Shown piece by piece: positions 37,050-45,744 of a stretch of DNA of 64,000 nt. The stretch is from Marinobacter lipolyticus (lineage in GTDB: Bacteria; Pseudomonadota; Gammaproteobacteria; Pseudomonadales; Oleiphilaceae). Positions within the stretch are counted from its first letter, which is position 1. Each line of letters opens with the position of its first letter. Both the position numbers and the translations under genes were made by a program. Under the pieces are notes generated by a model. It was not told where the DNA came from. It saw only the letters and a program-made list of their open reading frames with translations, and made no database searches. Location of the stretch: positions 1-64,000 of the forward strand of contig NZ_QTKT01000005.1 of NCBI RefSeq assembly GCF_018424605.1, given 5' to 3'.

Positions 37050-38030
37050 ATGAAAGCCATCCTCTGCAAAGAGTACGGTCCAGCCGATAAGCTGGTGATC
37101 GAAGAGGTTGCCAGTCCTGAGGTAAAGGGCCACGGCGTGAAAATCCGCGTAAAGGCGGCCGGCCTGAACTTCCCGGACACGCTAATCATCGAGAACAAGT
37201 ACCAGTTGAAGCCGTCGCTGCCGTTTTCACCGGGCGGTGAAATGGCGGGTGAAGTGATTGCCGTGGGTGAGAAAGTCACCCGCTTCAAGCCAGGTGACCG
37301 GGTTGCTGGCCTCACCGGCTATGGTGCTTTTGCTGAAGAAATCGTCGCGCCGGAGCAGAACCTGCTGCCGGTTCCTGACGCCATGCCGGACGAAAAAGCA
37401 GCAGCCTTCTCCATGGTGTACGGCACGTCCTACTATGCCCTGAAGCAGCGCGCCAACATCCAGCCGGGTGAAACCCTGCTGGTGCTGGGGGCCAGCGGCG
37501 GCGTCGGTCTGGCCACAGTCGAACTGGGCAAGGCCATGGGCGCTCACGTGATTGCAGCCGCCAGTTCTGCGGAAAAGCTGGCGGTCGCGAAAGCGGCGGG
37601 CGCTGACGACTTGATCAACTACACCGAAGAGCCCCTGAAAGAGGCGGTGAAAAAGCTCACCAAGAGCAAGGGCGTGGATGTTATCTACGATCCGGTTGGC
37701 GGTGAATTTACCGAGCAGGCTCTGCGCGCCATGGCCTGGAACGGTCGCCATCTGATTATCGGCTTTGCCGCCGGCGACATCCCCAAGATCCCCGCCAACC
37801 TGACGCTGCTGAAAGGCTGTTCCGTGGTCGGTGTGTTCTGGGGCAGCTTCACCCAGCGCGAGCCGCAGGCCAGCGCCCAGAACATGATGGAGCTGATGAA
37901 GCTCTACGCCGAGGGCAAGATCGATCCGAAGATCAGCGAAGTGTTCGAGTTCGAAGACTACGCGAAAGCTTTGGGGGCCCTGACCGAGCGGCGTGCTACC
38001 GGGAAGGTGGTGCTAAAAGTCGGGACATAA
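37050..38030 (+). CDS. NADPH:quinone oxidoreductase-family (zinc-free MDR) enzyme
   Basis: A 326-residue medium-chain dehydrogenase/reductase. It has the GroES-like N-terminal domain (GLNFPDTLIIENKYQLKPSLPFSPGGEMAGEVIAVGEKV) without the structural and catalytic zinc cysteines, and the NADPH-binding LLVLGASGGVGLATVELGKAMGAHVIAAASSAEKL. This is the QOR type, reducing quinones or enones. Putative partners are unknown. It is convergent with atuH; VAP4 lies between them. Confidence 0.9.
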   Translation: MKAILCKEYGPADKLVIEEVASPEVKGHGVKIRVKAAGLNFPDTLIIENKYQLKPSLPFSPGGEMAGEVIAVGEKVTRFKPGDRVAGLTGYGAFAEEIVAPEQNLLPVPDAMPDEKAAAFSMVYGTSYYALKQRANIQPGETLLVLGASGGVGLATVELGKAMGAHVIAAASSAEKLAVAKAAGADDLINYTEEPLKEAVKKLTKSKGVDVIYDPVGGEFTEQALRAMAWNGRHLIIGFAAGDIPKIPANLTLLKGCSVVGVFWGSFTQREPQASAQNMMELMKLYAEGKIDPKISEVFEFEDYAKALGALTERRATGKVVLKVGT

Positions 38031-38046
38031 CTGAGCTGTCCGAATG

Positions 38047-38152
38047 CGCTGGTGGGCGCACCCTCCCAAAAATTTCGGAGGCCAGGGATGGCCGGAGAGA
38101 AGCGCACACGGACGTGCTTGTAGCGGTTTTTGGGAGGGGGCGCCCATCAGCG
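38047..38152 (+). repeat. variable-arm palindrome VAP4 (type B core, + orientation)
   Basis: Arms of 26 nt (38047-38072 and 38127-38152) pair with one wobble and one mismatch and enclose a 54-nt core: hairpin 1 GGCCA-GGGA-TGGCC, then AAGC, hairpin 2 GCAC-ACGGAC-GTGC, and AGCGG. It lies between the convergent quinone reductase and atuH and may also act as a transcription end. Confidence 0.88.
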
Positions 38153-38203
38153 CAGCCCCCTCAATAAGCAGGCTGGGGCCGGGAGAATCAGGCCCCTCCA
38201 AAG

Positions 38204-40033
38204 TCAGAAGCTTACCTTCCCCGCATCAATCTCGGATACCAGCTTCTTATCAAGCTTGGTATACCCCTCTGTGCGAGGCAACCACGCATAAACCTCTTCG
38301 CCAGTTTTGCCGAGGGAATAGCCCGCTTTCTGGATATCCACCTTGCGGTACTTGAAGGTGCCGGTTTTCTCGATGGCGTGTGTCACGCGGACGAACACCG
38401 GAATGGCGTAAGCCGGCAAGTTCTCCTTCAGGTAGGCGAACAGCTTGTTGATGTCGAACTCGCTGCCGTTGCTCTGGGGCACCAGCGTCACCATGCCGGC
38501 CTTGCCGTTGGTTTTCGGGATTTCCACGCCGTAGACGATGGCTTCCTCCACCATACCGGAGCCATCGAGGATGTTCTCGACTTCGGTGGTCGACACGTTT
38601 TCGCCTTTCCAGCGGAAGGTGTCGCCCATGCGGTCGACAAACTGCAGGTGGCCGCAGCCGATTTCCTTGAGCACATCACCGGTATTGAACCAGCTGTCGC
38701 CTCTCTTGAAGGCATCGCGGAGGATGGATTTCTCGGTGGCGTCTTTCTGGGTATAACCCTCGAACGACCACTTCTTGGTGATCTCGCCGATCAGCAGGCC
38801 CGGTTCACCCTTGCGGACTTCTTCCATGTAACCCTTGCGATTGCGGATCGGGTCCCGGGTACCGTCGTGGAACTTGACCAGTTTGTAGGGCGCCGTGGAA
38901 AAGCCCACGGTGTTGTCCATGTTAAAGAAGTTGGAGAAGCCGATGTTGCCCTCACTGGAGGCGTAGAGCTCCGCCACGGTCTCGATGCCGAAGCGTTGCT
39001 TGAACTCTTTCCAGATGGACGGGCGCAGGCCGTTGCCGATCATTTTGGTCAGGCTGTGATTGCGGTCCTGGTCGCTGGCCGGCTGGTTCAGTAGGTAGCG
39101 GCAGAGTTCGCCGACGTAGCCGAAGGTGGTGGCTTTATAGCGGCGCACATCGTCCCAGAAGGCGCTGGCTGAGAACTTGCGGCGCAGGGCGATGGACGAG
39201 CCGCCGGCCAGCACCGAGCCCCAGCACACCAACAGCGCGGTGCCGTGGTACAAAGGCAGCGTGCAGTACAGGACGTCTTCCGGTTCCATGGCGAGGGACA
39301 TCAACCCGAAGCCGCCGTAGGCCTTCACGAACTTGCGATGGCTGCCGGGTGCAGCCTTCGGCAGGCCGGTGGTGCCGGAGGTGAACAGGTAAATGGCGGT
39401 GTCACCCATTTTAGGCGGGTTGCTCAGCACCGGATTGGTGCCACTGTAGGCGCTCACCTTTTCTGCCATGTTGACATAGCCTTCCGGTGCGTCGCCGAAC
39501 ATGCTCTGGGTGTTGGCGTCCGCCAGGAACAGAAACGGCGTGCCATGGTTGGTCTGCAGATCGGCTTTCACCGCGTCAAATGGCTCGGTCAGCTCCTCGC
39601 CAACCACCACCATGCGCGGCTTGATCAGGTTGATGCTGTGTTCCAGCACTTTGCCTTTCTGGGAGGTGTTGAGCATGGCGCAGGACACGCCAATCTTGGC
39701 GGCGCCGGCGACCACGGCGAGCAGTTCCGGGCGGTTCTCCAGAAACACCGCGATGGCATCGCCCTTGACCAGCCCCTGGGCCAGCAGGAAGTTGGCAATG
39801 CGGTTGGCCCAGTTATTGAACTCGGACCAGGTGATGCTGCGATCCTCGTAGGCAATGGCAGGGCGGGAGGGGTATTTCTCCGCATTACGCTCCACCAGGA
39901 CGCCGAGGGTCAGTTCCTTGTTTTCATTCTTGATCGAGTAGTAATAGTAGCCTTTGGCGATGGCCGGAAACCGGCGCACGATGCCGGGAATGCTGCGGAC
40001 GATGTCACGGGCTGAAACGTTGTCTTGACTCAT
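38204..40033 (-). CDS. atuH: acyl-CoA synthetase, atu cluster (AtuH)
   Basis: A 609-residue AMP-forming acyl-CoA synthetase of the long-chain/FATP type. The AMP-binding motif is IYLFTSGTTGLPKAA, with YASSEGN and the C-terminal DSWFNTGDVL ... VDRMGDTFRWKGENVSTTEVE (hinge) and TGTFKYRK (near the catalytic Lys). As the last gene of an atuABCDEFGH array it would activate citronellic/geranic-type acids or their shortened products to CoA thioesters. It follows atuG by 67 nt. Confidence 0.88.
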   Translation of the reverse strand: MSQDNVSARDIVRSIPGIVRRFPAIAKGYYYYSIKNENKELTLGVLVERNAEKYPSRPAIAYEDRSITWSEFNNWANRIANFLLAQGLVKGDAIAVFLENRPELLAVVAGAAKIGVSCAMLNTSQKGKVLEHSINLIKPRMVVVGEELTEPFDAVKADLQTNHGTPFLFLADANTQSMFGDAPEGYVNMAEKVSAYSGTNPVLSNPPKMGDTAIYLFTSGTTGLPKAAPGSHRKFVKAYGGFGLMSLAMEPEDVLYCTLPLYHGTALLVCWGSVLAGGSSIALRRKFSASAFWDDVRRYKATTFGYVGELCRYLLNQPASDQDRNHSLTKMIGNGLRPSIWKEFKQRFGIETVAELYASSEGNIGFSNFFNMDNTVGFSTAPYKLVKFHDGTRDPIRNRKGYMEEVRKGEPGLLIGEITKKWSFEGYTQKDATEKSILRDAFKRGDSWFNTGDVLKEIGCGHLQFVDRMGDTFRWKGENVSTTEVENILDGSGMVEEAIVYGVEIPKTNGKAGMVTLVPQSNGSEFDINKLFAYLKENLPAYAIPVFVRVTHAIEKTGTFKYRKVDIQKAGYSLGKTGEEVYAWLPRTEGYTKLDKKLVSEIDAGKVSF

Positions 40034-40100
40034 GGTGCTATCCGTAAGGGTTTTGAGTTGTGGTTTTGTTGTGGCCCCGGGACACCGTCTTTCTCCGGGG

Positions 40101-40928
40101 CTAATCCAGGAACAGGTCCGGTAGCAGCGGCTTGTCGCCGGCGGCGAATCGGTACTGTTCGAAATCGGTTACGCCGTCCTCTCGCAGGACGTCTTCGTCA
40201 ATCAGGGCCTGCCCGGTCAGGCTGGTGCCCGGTCGATTGAGGATGCTGACGGCGGCATCCGCCATGATCTCCGGCTTGCGGCCCTGGGCCATCATCTGCG
40301 GTCCGCCCACTTCAAACTCGATGGCGGCCGTGGCAATCAGGGTTTTCGGCCACAAACAGTTCACGGCAATGTCGTAGCGCCTGAATTCCTCCGCCATCCC
40401 CATGCTGAGCATGGTCATGGCGTACTTCGTGGTTGTGTATGGGCCATACTGCGCGAACCATTTGGTGTCCAGGTTCAGCGGCGGTGACAGGCTCAGGATA
40501 TGACCGTTGTCCGAAGCCTTCAGCCAGGGCAGGGCCGCCTGGCTGCAGAGAAACACCGCGCGGGCGTTGACCTGATGCATCAGGTCGTAGCGGCTGGCCT
40601 TGAGTTTCTCCACCCCGGTCAGCCGGATGGCGCCGGCGTTATTCACCAGCGCATCAATGCCCCCGAAGTGCTCGGCCGCCTCATTCACCCGCTGCCGCAC
40701 CTGGTTTTCGTCCCGTACATCCAGTACCAGCGGCAGCGCCTGCCCGCCGGCGTCACGAATTTCCTCCGCCACACTGTGAATGGTGCCCGGCAGTTTCGGG
40801 TGCGGGGTGTCGGACTTGGCGCCGATCACCACGTTCGCCCCCTGCCTGGCGCAGGCGAGGGCAATGGCCCGGCCGATGCCCCGGCTGCCGCCGGTGATAA
40901 ATACAGTTCGCTTGTTCAGACTGTTCAT
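40101..40928 (-). CDS. atuG: short-chain dehydrogenase AtuG
   Basis: A 275-residue SDR, likely oxidising a hydroxy or alcohol intermediate of acyclic terpene breakdown. It has the Rossmann motif FITGGSRGIGRAIALACARQGANVVIGAK, DVRDENQ, NNAGAI, and a catalytic region SLSPPLNLDTKWFAQYGPYTTTKYAMTM with the Tyr-x-x-x-Lys pair as Y-T-T-T-K. This sequence resembles HSDL2-like SDRs. The start at 40928 has AGGAGG 8 nt upstream and overlaps the atuF stop by 4 nt. Confidence 0.87.
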   Translation of the reverse strand: MNSLNKRTVFITGGSRGIGRAIALACARQGANVVIGAKSDTPHPKLPGTIHSVAEEIRDAGGQALPLVLDVRDENQVRQRVNEAAEHFGGIDALVNNAGAIRLTGVEKLKASRYDLMHQVNARAVFLCSQAALPWLKASDNGHILSLSPPLNLDTKWFAQYGPYTTTKYAMTMLSMGMAEEFRRYDIAVNCLWPKTLIATAAIEFEVGGPQMMAQGRKPEIMADAAVSILNRPGTSLTGQALIDEDVLREDGVTDFEQYRFAAGDKPLLPDLFLD

Positions 40929-42907
40929 GGGTTGGCCTCCTGTTCCGTCGCCTCGCCAGCGTGGATATTCACCAGCAACTGGCTGCGCTTGACCTGATCG
41001 CCGCGGGTGACCAGCACCTCGCCGACCACACCGTCCCGGTCTGCTTTGACCGGGTGTTCCATCTTCATGGCTTCCAGTATAACCAGTGTCTCGCCCTGCT
41101 GGACGGTTTGACCGGCTGAGACCAATACATCAATGATGGCGCCGTCCATGGAGGCCTGAACCTTGCCGCTGCCCGCACCGTTAGCGCCGGCGGCTGGCTG
41201 GTGGGTAATGTCCCTTACCGCCCAGGCTTGCCCGAACGCCTGCAAATATAGGGAATCCCCGTCGCGGTGGTATTGGCAACGCTGACGTACCCCGTTGTCG
41301 ATGATGCATAACAGGCCATCGCCAAGGCTTTGCACCATCAGTTGATACTGCCGGTCGCCATGGCTGACAGACACTGTATCGCCGGCCTTGCGCACCAGCA
41401 GTTGGACAGCTCCGTCGCCCGTGTCCAGCTTCATCGGTGTCATCGTCGCCGGGGCGTTGCTCCAGGCGCTCTGGCCCGATCTGCCATGGTCGAGGATGCT
41501 GGCTGCCATGGCGAGCTCGCGGATGCCGGGGGTAAACGGCGCCAGCGACGGATCCTCCCGAAAGGCCTGTTGCAGGAACGCGGTGGTGGCTTCCCCGGCA
41601 CCGAAGGTATCGTTGGCGATAATGCGGCTGAGGAAATAGCGGTTGGTGGTGACGCCGAACACGGTGGTGTCTTCCAGTGCGCGGATCAGCCGGCGGCGGG
41701 CCTCGTCCCTCGTCTGGCCCCAGGCAATGACCTTGGCCAGCATGGGATCGTAGTGGGGGGTGATGACGTCGCCGGAGCGCACGCCGGTGTCGTATCGCAG
41801 GCCCTCTCCCTCGGCGGGTGCAAAGGCCAGCAGCGGTCCGGTTTGCGGAATGAAATCGTGGGCCGGGTCTTCGGCGTACAGCCGCACTTCGATGGCGTGG
41901 CCATTGAGCCGGATTTCGTCCTGCTGCAGGGGCAGGGGCTGCCCTTCGGCCACCGCCAGTTGCCAGGCCACCAGATCCTGGCCGGTAATCAGCTCGGTGA
42001 CCGGGTGTTCCACCTGCAGGCGGGTGTTCATTTCCAGAAAGTAGAAATTGCGATCCTTGTCCACCAGGAACTCGACGGTGCCGGCCCCTTCGTAGCCGCA
42101 GGCCAGTGCGGCTTTCACCGCCGCCTCGCCCATGGCCTGGCGCAGTTCCGGCGTCACGAACGGGGAGGGCGCTTCTTCCACCACTTTCTGGTGGCGACGT
42201 TGCACCGAGCAGTCCCGCTCGCCAAGGTACACGGCGTTGCCGTGGCGGTCGGCAAAGACCTGGATTTCCACATGGCGGGGCTCGATGACGGCTTTTTCGA
42301 GGATGAGTTCGTCGTCGCCGAAGGCTTGTTTGGCTTCGGAGCGGGCGCGTTTGATGTTGTCCGCCAGTTCAGCATCTTGCTGCACCAGGCGCATGCCGCG
42401 GCCACCGCCGCCGGCAGAGGCTTTGATCATCAGCGGGTAGCCGATGTCCGCTGCCGCGGCGATGAGTTCGTCGTCACTGGCGTTGTTACCTTTGACGGGC
42501 CCTTCGTAGCCGGGCACAACGGGCACGCCAGCCTGTTGCATGGCGATCTTGGAGCGGCGCTTGCTGCCCATGAGGTCAATGGCATCGGCAGGAGGCCCGA
42601 CGAAGACCAGGCCGGCGTCTTTACAGGCGTTGGCGAAGCCGGCGTTTTCGGAGAGAAAGCCGTACCCGGGATGGATGCAGTCGGCGCCGGTTTTCCGTGC
42701 GGCGTCGGAGATGGCGTCCACGTTCAGGTAGGAAGCGCCGACCTGAGCCGGGCCAACGCACACGGCTTCGTCGGCCTCATGCACGTGCAGGGCGCGGGCG
42801 TCGGCTTCGGAGTAGACCGCTACGGTGCGATATCCGAGGGCTTTGGCGGTGCGGATGACCCGGACGGCTATTTCGCCTCGGTTGGCTATGAGGAGCTTCT
42901 TTAACAT
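40925..42907 (-). CDS. atuF: geranyl-CoA carboxylase, biotin-containing alpha subunit AtuF
   Basis: A 660-residue fusion of biotin carboxylase and biotin carrier domains. It starts MLKKLLIANRGEIAVRVIRTAKALGY. ATP-grasp motifs are KASAGGGGRGMRLV, ERDCSVQRRHQKVVEEAPSP and FLEMNTRLQVEHPVTELITG; the biotinylation site is VILEAMKMEHPV near the C-terminus. With AtuC it carboxylates cis-geranyl-CoA at its gamma methyl group. Methylcrotonyl-CoA carboxylase alpha is a close relative; the atu neighbours decide the call. It overlaps atuG by 4 nt; VAP5 separates it from atuE. Confidence 0.92.
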   Translation of the reverse strand: MLKKLLIANRGEIAVRVIRTAKALGYRTVAVYSEADARALHVHEADEAVCVGPAQVGASYLNVDAISDAARKTGADCIHPGYGFLSENAGFANACKDAGLVFVGPPADAIDLMGSKRRSKIAMQQAGVPVVPGYEGPVKGNNASDDELIAAAADIGYPLMIKASAGGGGRGMRLVQQDAELADNIKRARSEAKQAFGDDELILEKAVIEPRHVEIQVFADRHGNAVYLGERDCSVQRRHQKVVEEAPSPFVTPELRQAMGEAAVKAALACGYEGAGTVEFLVDKDRNFYFLEMNTRLQVEHPVTELITGQDLVAWQLAVAEGQPLPLQQDEIRLNGHAIEVRLYAEDPAHDFIPQTGPLLAFAPAEGEGLRYDTGVRSGDVITPHYDPMLAKVIAWGQTRDEARRRLIRALEDTTVFGVTTNRYFLSRIIANDTFGAGEATTAFLQQAFREDPSLAPFTPGIRELAMAASILDHGRSGQSAWSNAPATMTPMKLDTGDGAVQLLVRKAGDTVSVSHGDRQYQLMVQSLGDGLLCIIDNGVRQRCQYHRDGDSLYLQAFGQAWAVRDITHQPAAGANGAGSGKVQASMDGAIIDVLVSAGQTVQQGETLVILEAMKMEHPVKADRDGVVGEVLVTRGDQVKRSQLLVNIHAGEATEQEANP

Positions 42908-42940
42908 GGTGCTGATCTCTTGTAATGGTGCCTGTCCGCA

Positions 42941-43050
42941 CCTATGGCGGGGAAGCGCTTCCAGAAAACCGCTACAAGCACGTCCGTGTGCGCTTCTCTT
43001 CGGCCATCCATGGCCTTCGAAATTTTCTGGAAGCGCTTCCCCGCCATAGG
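42941..43050 (-). repeat. variable-arm palindrome VAP5 (type B core, - orientation)
   Basis: A perfect 28-bp inverted repeat (42941-42968 and 43023-43050) encloses a 54-nt core that on the minus strand is almost identical to VAP4. Hairpin 1 is GGCCA-TGGA-TGGCC. It fills the atuE-atuF gap, 11 nt past the atuE stop and 33 nt before the atuF start. Confidence 0.92.
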
Positions 43051-43061
43051 CGCTCCCGCTG

Positions 43062-43883
43062 TCATTCGGAGTGGCTTGCCCACTTTGGTTCACGTTTTTG
43101 CATGAAGGCCATGGTGCCTTCGGCGCCTTCATCGCTTCGGATAGCGGCGGCGAATTTTTCGGCAGCGCTGTCCAGCAGGCCACCCATGGATTCATGACCA
43201 ACGCGGTGGAGCAACGCCTTGGTTTCGGCGGTGGCTTTGGGGGCACACAAGCGAACTCGCTCGAGAGCCTGGTCCAGCAATTTGTCGATATGCTCGTCCG
43301 ACGCAGCCACCTGGTGAACAATGCCAAGAGCGCAGGCTTCTTCGGCACTGATTCTCAGCCCGAGCAGCGCCAACCGGCGGGCCTGGGTCAGGCCGATGCG
43401 TTCAACGACAAAGGGCGCGATCTGCGCCGGAATCACCCCAAGAGAGGTTTCCGGCATGCCGAATTTTGACGTTGGCCCTGCAAAAGCGACGTCCGAGACG
43501 CAGGCCAGTCCGAACCCGCCGCCCATCACCGCGCCTTCGGTGATGGCGATGACGACCTTGGCGGATTCGTTGACCTGCTGGATCATCTGGCCGAATGCCC
43601 GGTTCAGGCGGTAGAACGGATCGGCCTCGCCGTCGGCCGCGCTTTGACCCCGGGCGCCGGCCATGTCTTTAATGTCACCGCCGGCGCAAAAATGACCGCC
43701 GGCACCTCGAATCACCACCGCGCGTATGCTCATGTCGTTTTCGACCTGCGCGAACACGGTGGACAGTTCCGCCACCATTTGAAGGCTCATGGCGTTGCGC
43801 ACGTCTGGGCGGTTGATGGTGACGTGCAGGGCGGGGCCCTGTTTTTCCAGTAGCAGCGTTTCGCAGTGTGGTAGCTGGCTCAT
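43062..43883 (-). CDS. atuE: isohexenylglutaconyl-CoA hydratase AtuE
   Basis: A 273-residue enoyl-CoA hydratase/isomerase-family protein that would hydrate isohexenylglutaconyl-CoA formed by geranyl-CoA carboxylase and AtuD. Typical blocks are LHVTINRPDVRNAMSLQMV, oxyanion-hole loops GAGGHFCAGGDIKDM and GAVMGGGFGLACVSDVAFA, and PETSLGVIPAQIAPFV with the catalytic-type Glu. The ATG at 43883 has GGAG 7 nt upstream, just downstream of VAP6 in reading direction. Confidence 0.9.
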   Translation of the reverse strand: MSQLPHCETLLLEKQGPALHVTINRPDVRNAMSLQMVAELSTVFAQVENDMSIRAVVIRGAGGHFCAGGDIKDMAGARGQSAADGEADPFYRLNRAFGQMIQQVNESAKVVIAITEGAVMGGGFGLACVSDVAFAGPTSKFGMPETSLGVIPAQIAPFVVERIGLTQARRLALLGLRISAEEACALGIVHQVAASDEHIDKLLDQALERVRLCAPKATAETKALLHRVGHESMGGLLDSAAEKFAAAIRSDEGAEGTMAFMQKREPKWASHSE

Positions 43884-43912
43884 GTTAAGACTCCACGTAA
43901 AGTGTCCGGGGG

Positions 43913-44020
43913 CTGGCAGGCAGGAGGGGCTTTCCGGGACCGTCGGCAGCAGGGATGCTGCCGTCGAGCGTACAGGGACGTATTTAAAGCGTGTCCCGGA
44001 AAGCCCCTCCTGCCTGCCAG
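43913..44020 (+). repeat. variable-arm palindrome VAP6 (type A core, + orientation)
   Basis: A perfect 27-bp inverted repeat (43913-43939 and 43994-44020) encloses a 54-nt type A core with hairpin 1 extended to GGCAGCA-GGGA-TGCTGCC. It fills the atuD-atuE gap, 14 nt past the atuD stop and 29 nt before the atuE start. Confidence 0.92.
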
Positions 44021-44034
44021 TCCTTCTGCCAAAG

Positions 44035-45195
44035 TTAGTCTTTGCGCTTGCCCGGCAGGGTTCCCATCATTTTGCAGATGATGCCCAGCATGATTTCGTC
44101 GGCACCGCCGCCGATGGACACCAGGCGCACGTCCCGGAATGCGCGGGACAGCGGGTTGTCCCACATGTAGCCCATACCACCCCAGTACTGCAGGCAACTG
44201 TCGGTCACCTCACGGCCCAGGCGGCCGGCTTTCAGCTTTGCCATTGAGGCCAGTCGGGTGACGTCTTTGCCCTCAATGTGCAGTTCACAGGCCTGATAGG
44301 TCAGGGCGCGCAGGGCTTCCACTTCGGTTTGCAGCTCGGCCAGGCGGAAGTGAATGACCTGGTTGTCGATCAGCGGCTGGCCGAAGGTCTTGCGCTCGCG
44401 GCAGTAGTCGATGGTCATGTTGATGCAGTTCTCCAGCGCCTTGATCACGTTGGCGGCGCCCCACATGCGTTCTTCCTGGAACTGCAGCATCTGCATCATG
44501 AACCCGGTTCCCTCGGCACCGATGCGGTTGCGTTGGGGAACGCGCACGTCGTCAAAGAAGATCTGCGCGGTTTCGGAGGAGCGCATGCCCAGCTTGTTCA
44601 GATGCGGGCTGAAAGAGATACCCGGCGAGTTCATCGGCACCACGATCAGGGATTTGTTCTTGTGGGGTTTGTCATCGGAGGTGTTGGCCAGCAGGCAGAT
44701 GAAGTCGGCCTTGGGGCTGTTGGTGATCCACATCTTGGAGCCATTGATGACGTAATCATCGCCGTCCTGCTTCGCGGTGGTTTTCATCCCGGCGACGTCA
44801 GAACCCGCGCCCACTTCACTGACACCGATACAGCCGACCATGTCGCCGGCGATGGCGGGTGTCAGGAAATCCCGTTTGAGTTCATCGGACCCGAACCGCG
44901 CAATCGCGGGGGTGCACATGTCGGTCTGCACGCCCACGGCCAGGGGCACACCGCCACAATGGGCCATGCCCAATTCTTCCGCCACGACCAGGTTGTAGCT
45001 GTAATCCAGCCCCATGCCGCCGTATTCTTCCGGCTTCTGAATGCCGAGCAGGCCGAGGTTGCCGAGTTTCTTGAAGACGTCGTGAATCGGAAACTCCCCG
45101 GCTTCTTCCCATGCATCGCAATGGGGGTTGATTTCTTTTTCCACGAAGTCGCGGACGGTTTTTCTCAGGGCGTCGTGTTCGGCGGTGAATTTCAT
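44035..45195 (-). CDS. atuD: citronellyl-CoA dehydrogenase AtuD
   Basis: A 386-residue acyl-CoA dehydrogenase that would form the 2,3 double bond of citronellyl-CoA. Blocks are CIGVSEVGAGSDVAGMKTT, KMWITNSPKADFICLLANT, KLGMRSSETAQIFFDDVRVP, RERKTFGQPL and LQYWGGMGYMWDNPLSRAFRD. The usual YEGT catalytic Glu position reads SIGGGADEIM, so the base is probably the Glu of FQEERMWGA (~245), the place used in isovaleryl-CoA dehydrogenase, an enzyme for 3-methyl-branched substrates. The ATG at 45195 has AGGAG upstream. Confidence 0.9.
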   Translation of the reverse strand: MKFTAEHDALRKTVRDFVEKEINPHCDAWEEAGEFPIHDVFKKLGNLGLLGIQKPEEYGGMGLDYSYNLVVAEELGMAHCGGVPLAVGVQTDMCTPAIARFGSDELKRDFLTPAIAGDMVGCIGVSEVGAGSDVAGMKTTAKQDGDDYVINGSKMWITNSPKADFICLLANTSDDKPHKNKSLIVVPMNSPGISFSPHLNKLGMRSSETAQIFFDDVRVPQRNRIGAEGTGFMMQMLQFQEERMWGAANVIKALENCINMTIDYCRERKTFGQPLIDNQVIHFRLAELQTEVEALRALTYQACELHIEGKDVTRLASMAKLKAGRLGREVTDSCLQYWGGMGYMWDNPLSRAFRDVRLVSIGGGADEIMLGIICKMMGTLPGKRKD

Positions 45196-45263
45196 GTTCT
45201 TGTTCTCCTACTGATGTCTAGTTCGTGCCTGCCTTTTTAGGTGCAGGTCCGTTAGCTTGGGTG

Positions 45264-45374
45264 GCGGGTGCGGGGGCAGGCTTCCAGAAAAACGCTACAA
45301 GCACGTCCGTGTGCGCTTGATCTCCGGCCATCCATGGCCTCCGACATTTTCTGGAAGCCTGCCCCCGCACCCGC
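45264..45374 (-). repeat. variable-arm palindrome VAP7 (type B core, - orientation)
   Basis: A perfect 28-bp inverted repeat (45264-45291 and 45347-45374) encloses a 55-nt type B core. Hairpin 1 GGCCA-TGGA-TGGCC and hairpin 2 GCAC-ACGGAC-GTGC are intact. The arms share only the inner CTTCCAGAAAA with VAP5. It lies in the 549-nt atuC-atuD gap. Confidence 0.92.
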
Positions 45375-45419
45375 TTAGTCTGCGAATTCGATGCTGCATG
45401 CTGAAAGTTTTGTGCCTTT

Positions 45420-45512
45420 GTAGGTCGGATTAGCCGTAGGCGTAATCCGACAGATTGGCGGATCATGCTGGGCTTTGGTTGTCGGATTACGCCTGCGGCT
45501 AATCCGACCTAC
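45420..45512. repeat. REP-like double palindrome (GTCGGATTA...TAATCCGAC)
   Basis: A 32-nt unit at 45420-45451 and its inverted copy at 45481-45512 (one mismatch) are 29 nt apart. Each unit is itself a palindrome of the GTCGGATTA / TAATCCGAC kind, a widely scattered intergenic repeat type. It lies between VAP7 and VAP8 within the atuC-atuD gap. Confidence 0.88.
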
Positions 45513-45582
45513 AGTCAACGTGTTCTGTTGTGACGTTCTAGAAAATCATGCTCCCCAAAGGAGTTATCGCTTGGCCCGGATG

Positions 45583-45690
45583 AGCCGATTGGAACGGCCT
45601 GTCCAAAAATTTCGGAGGCCATGGATGGCCGGAGAGAAGCGCACATGGATGTGCTCGTAGCGGTTTTTGGACAGGACGTTCCAAACGGTT
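45583..45690 (+). repeat. variable-arm palindrome VAP8 (type B core, + orientation)
   Basis: Arms of about 27 nt (45583-45609 and 45664-45690), with a few mismatches in the outer part, enclose a 54-nt type B core with hairpin 1 GGCCA-TGGA-TGGCC and hairpin 2 GCAC-ATGGAT-GTGC. It faces VAP7 across the REP-like repeat and lies 54 nt beyond the atuC stop. Confidence 0.88.
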
Positions 45691-45744
45691 CCTGCACTCA
45701 AACCAGACACCCACGAGGCGGGCTCCCCCAAGCTCAAACCAAAA

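Noticed and set aside
38041..38165. Reading VAP elements as intrinsic terminators only
   Set aside because: VAP1 lies between two divergent starts, several sit within one operon, and no T-run follows the arms. Termination may be a side effect but does not explain the conserved core.
41330..42904. Plus-strand frame opposite atuF
   Set aside because: Mirror of a carboxylase with full motif set; the antisense product is Gly/Val/His-rich without a start signal.
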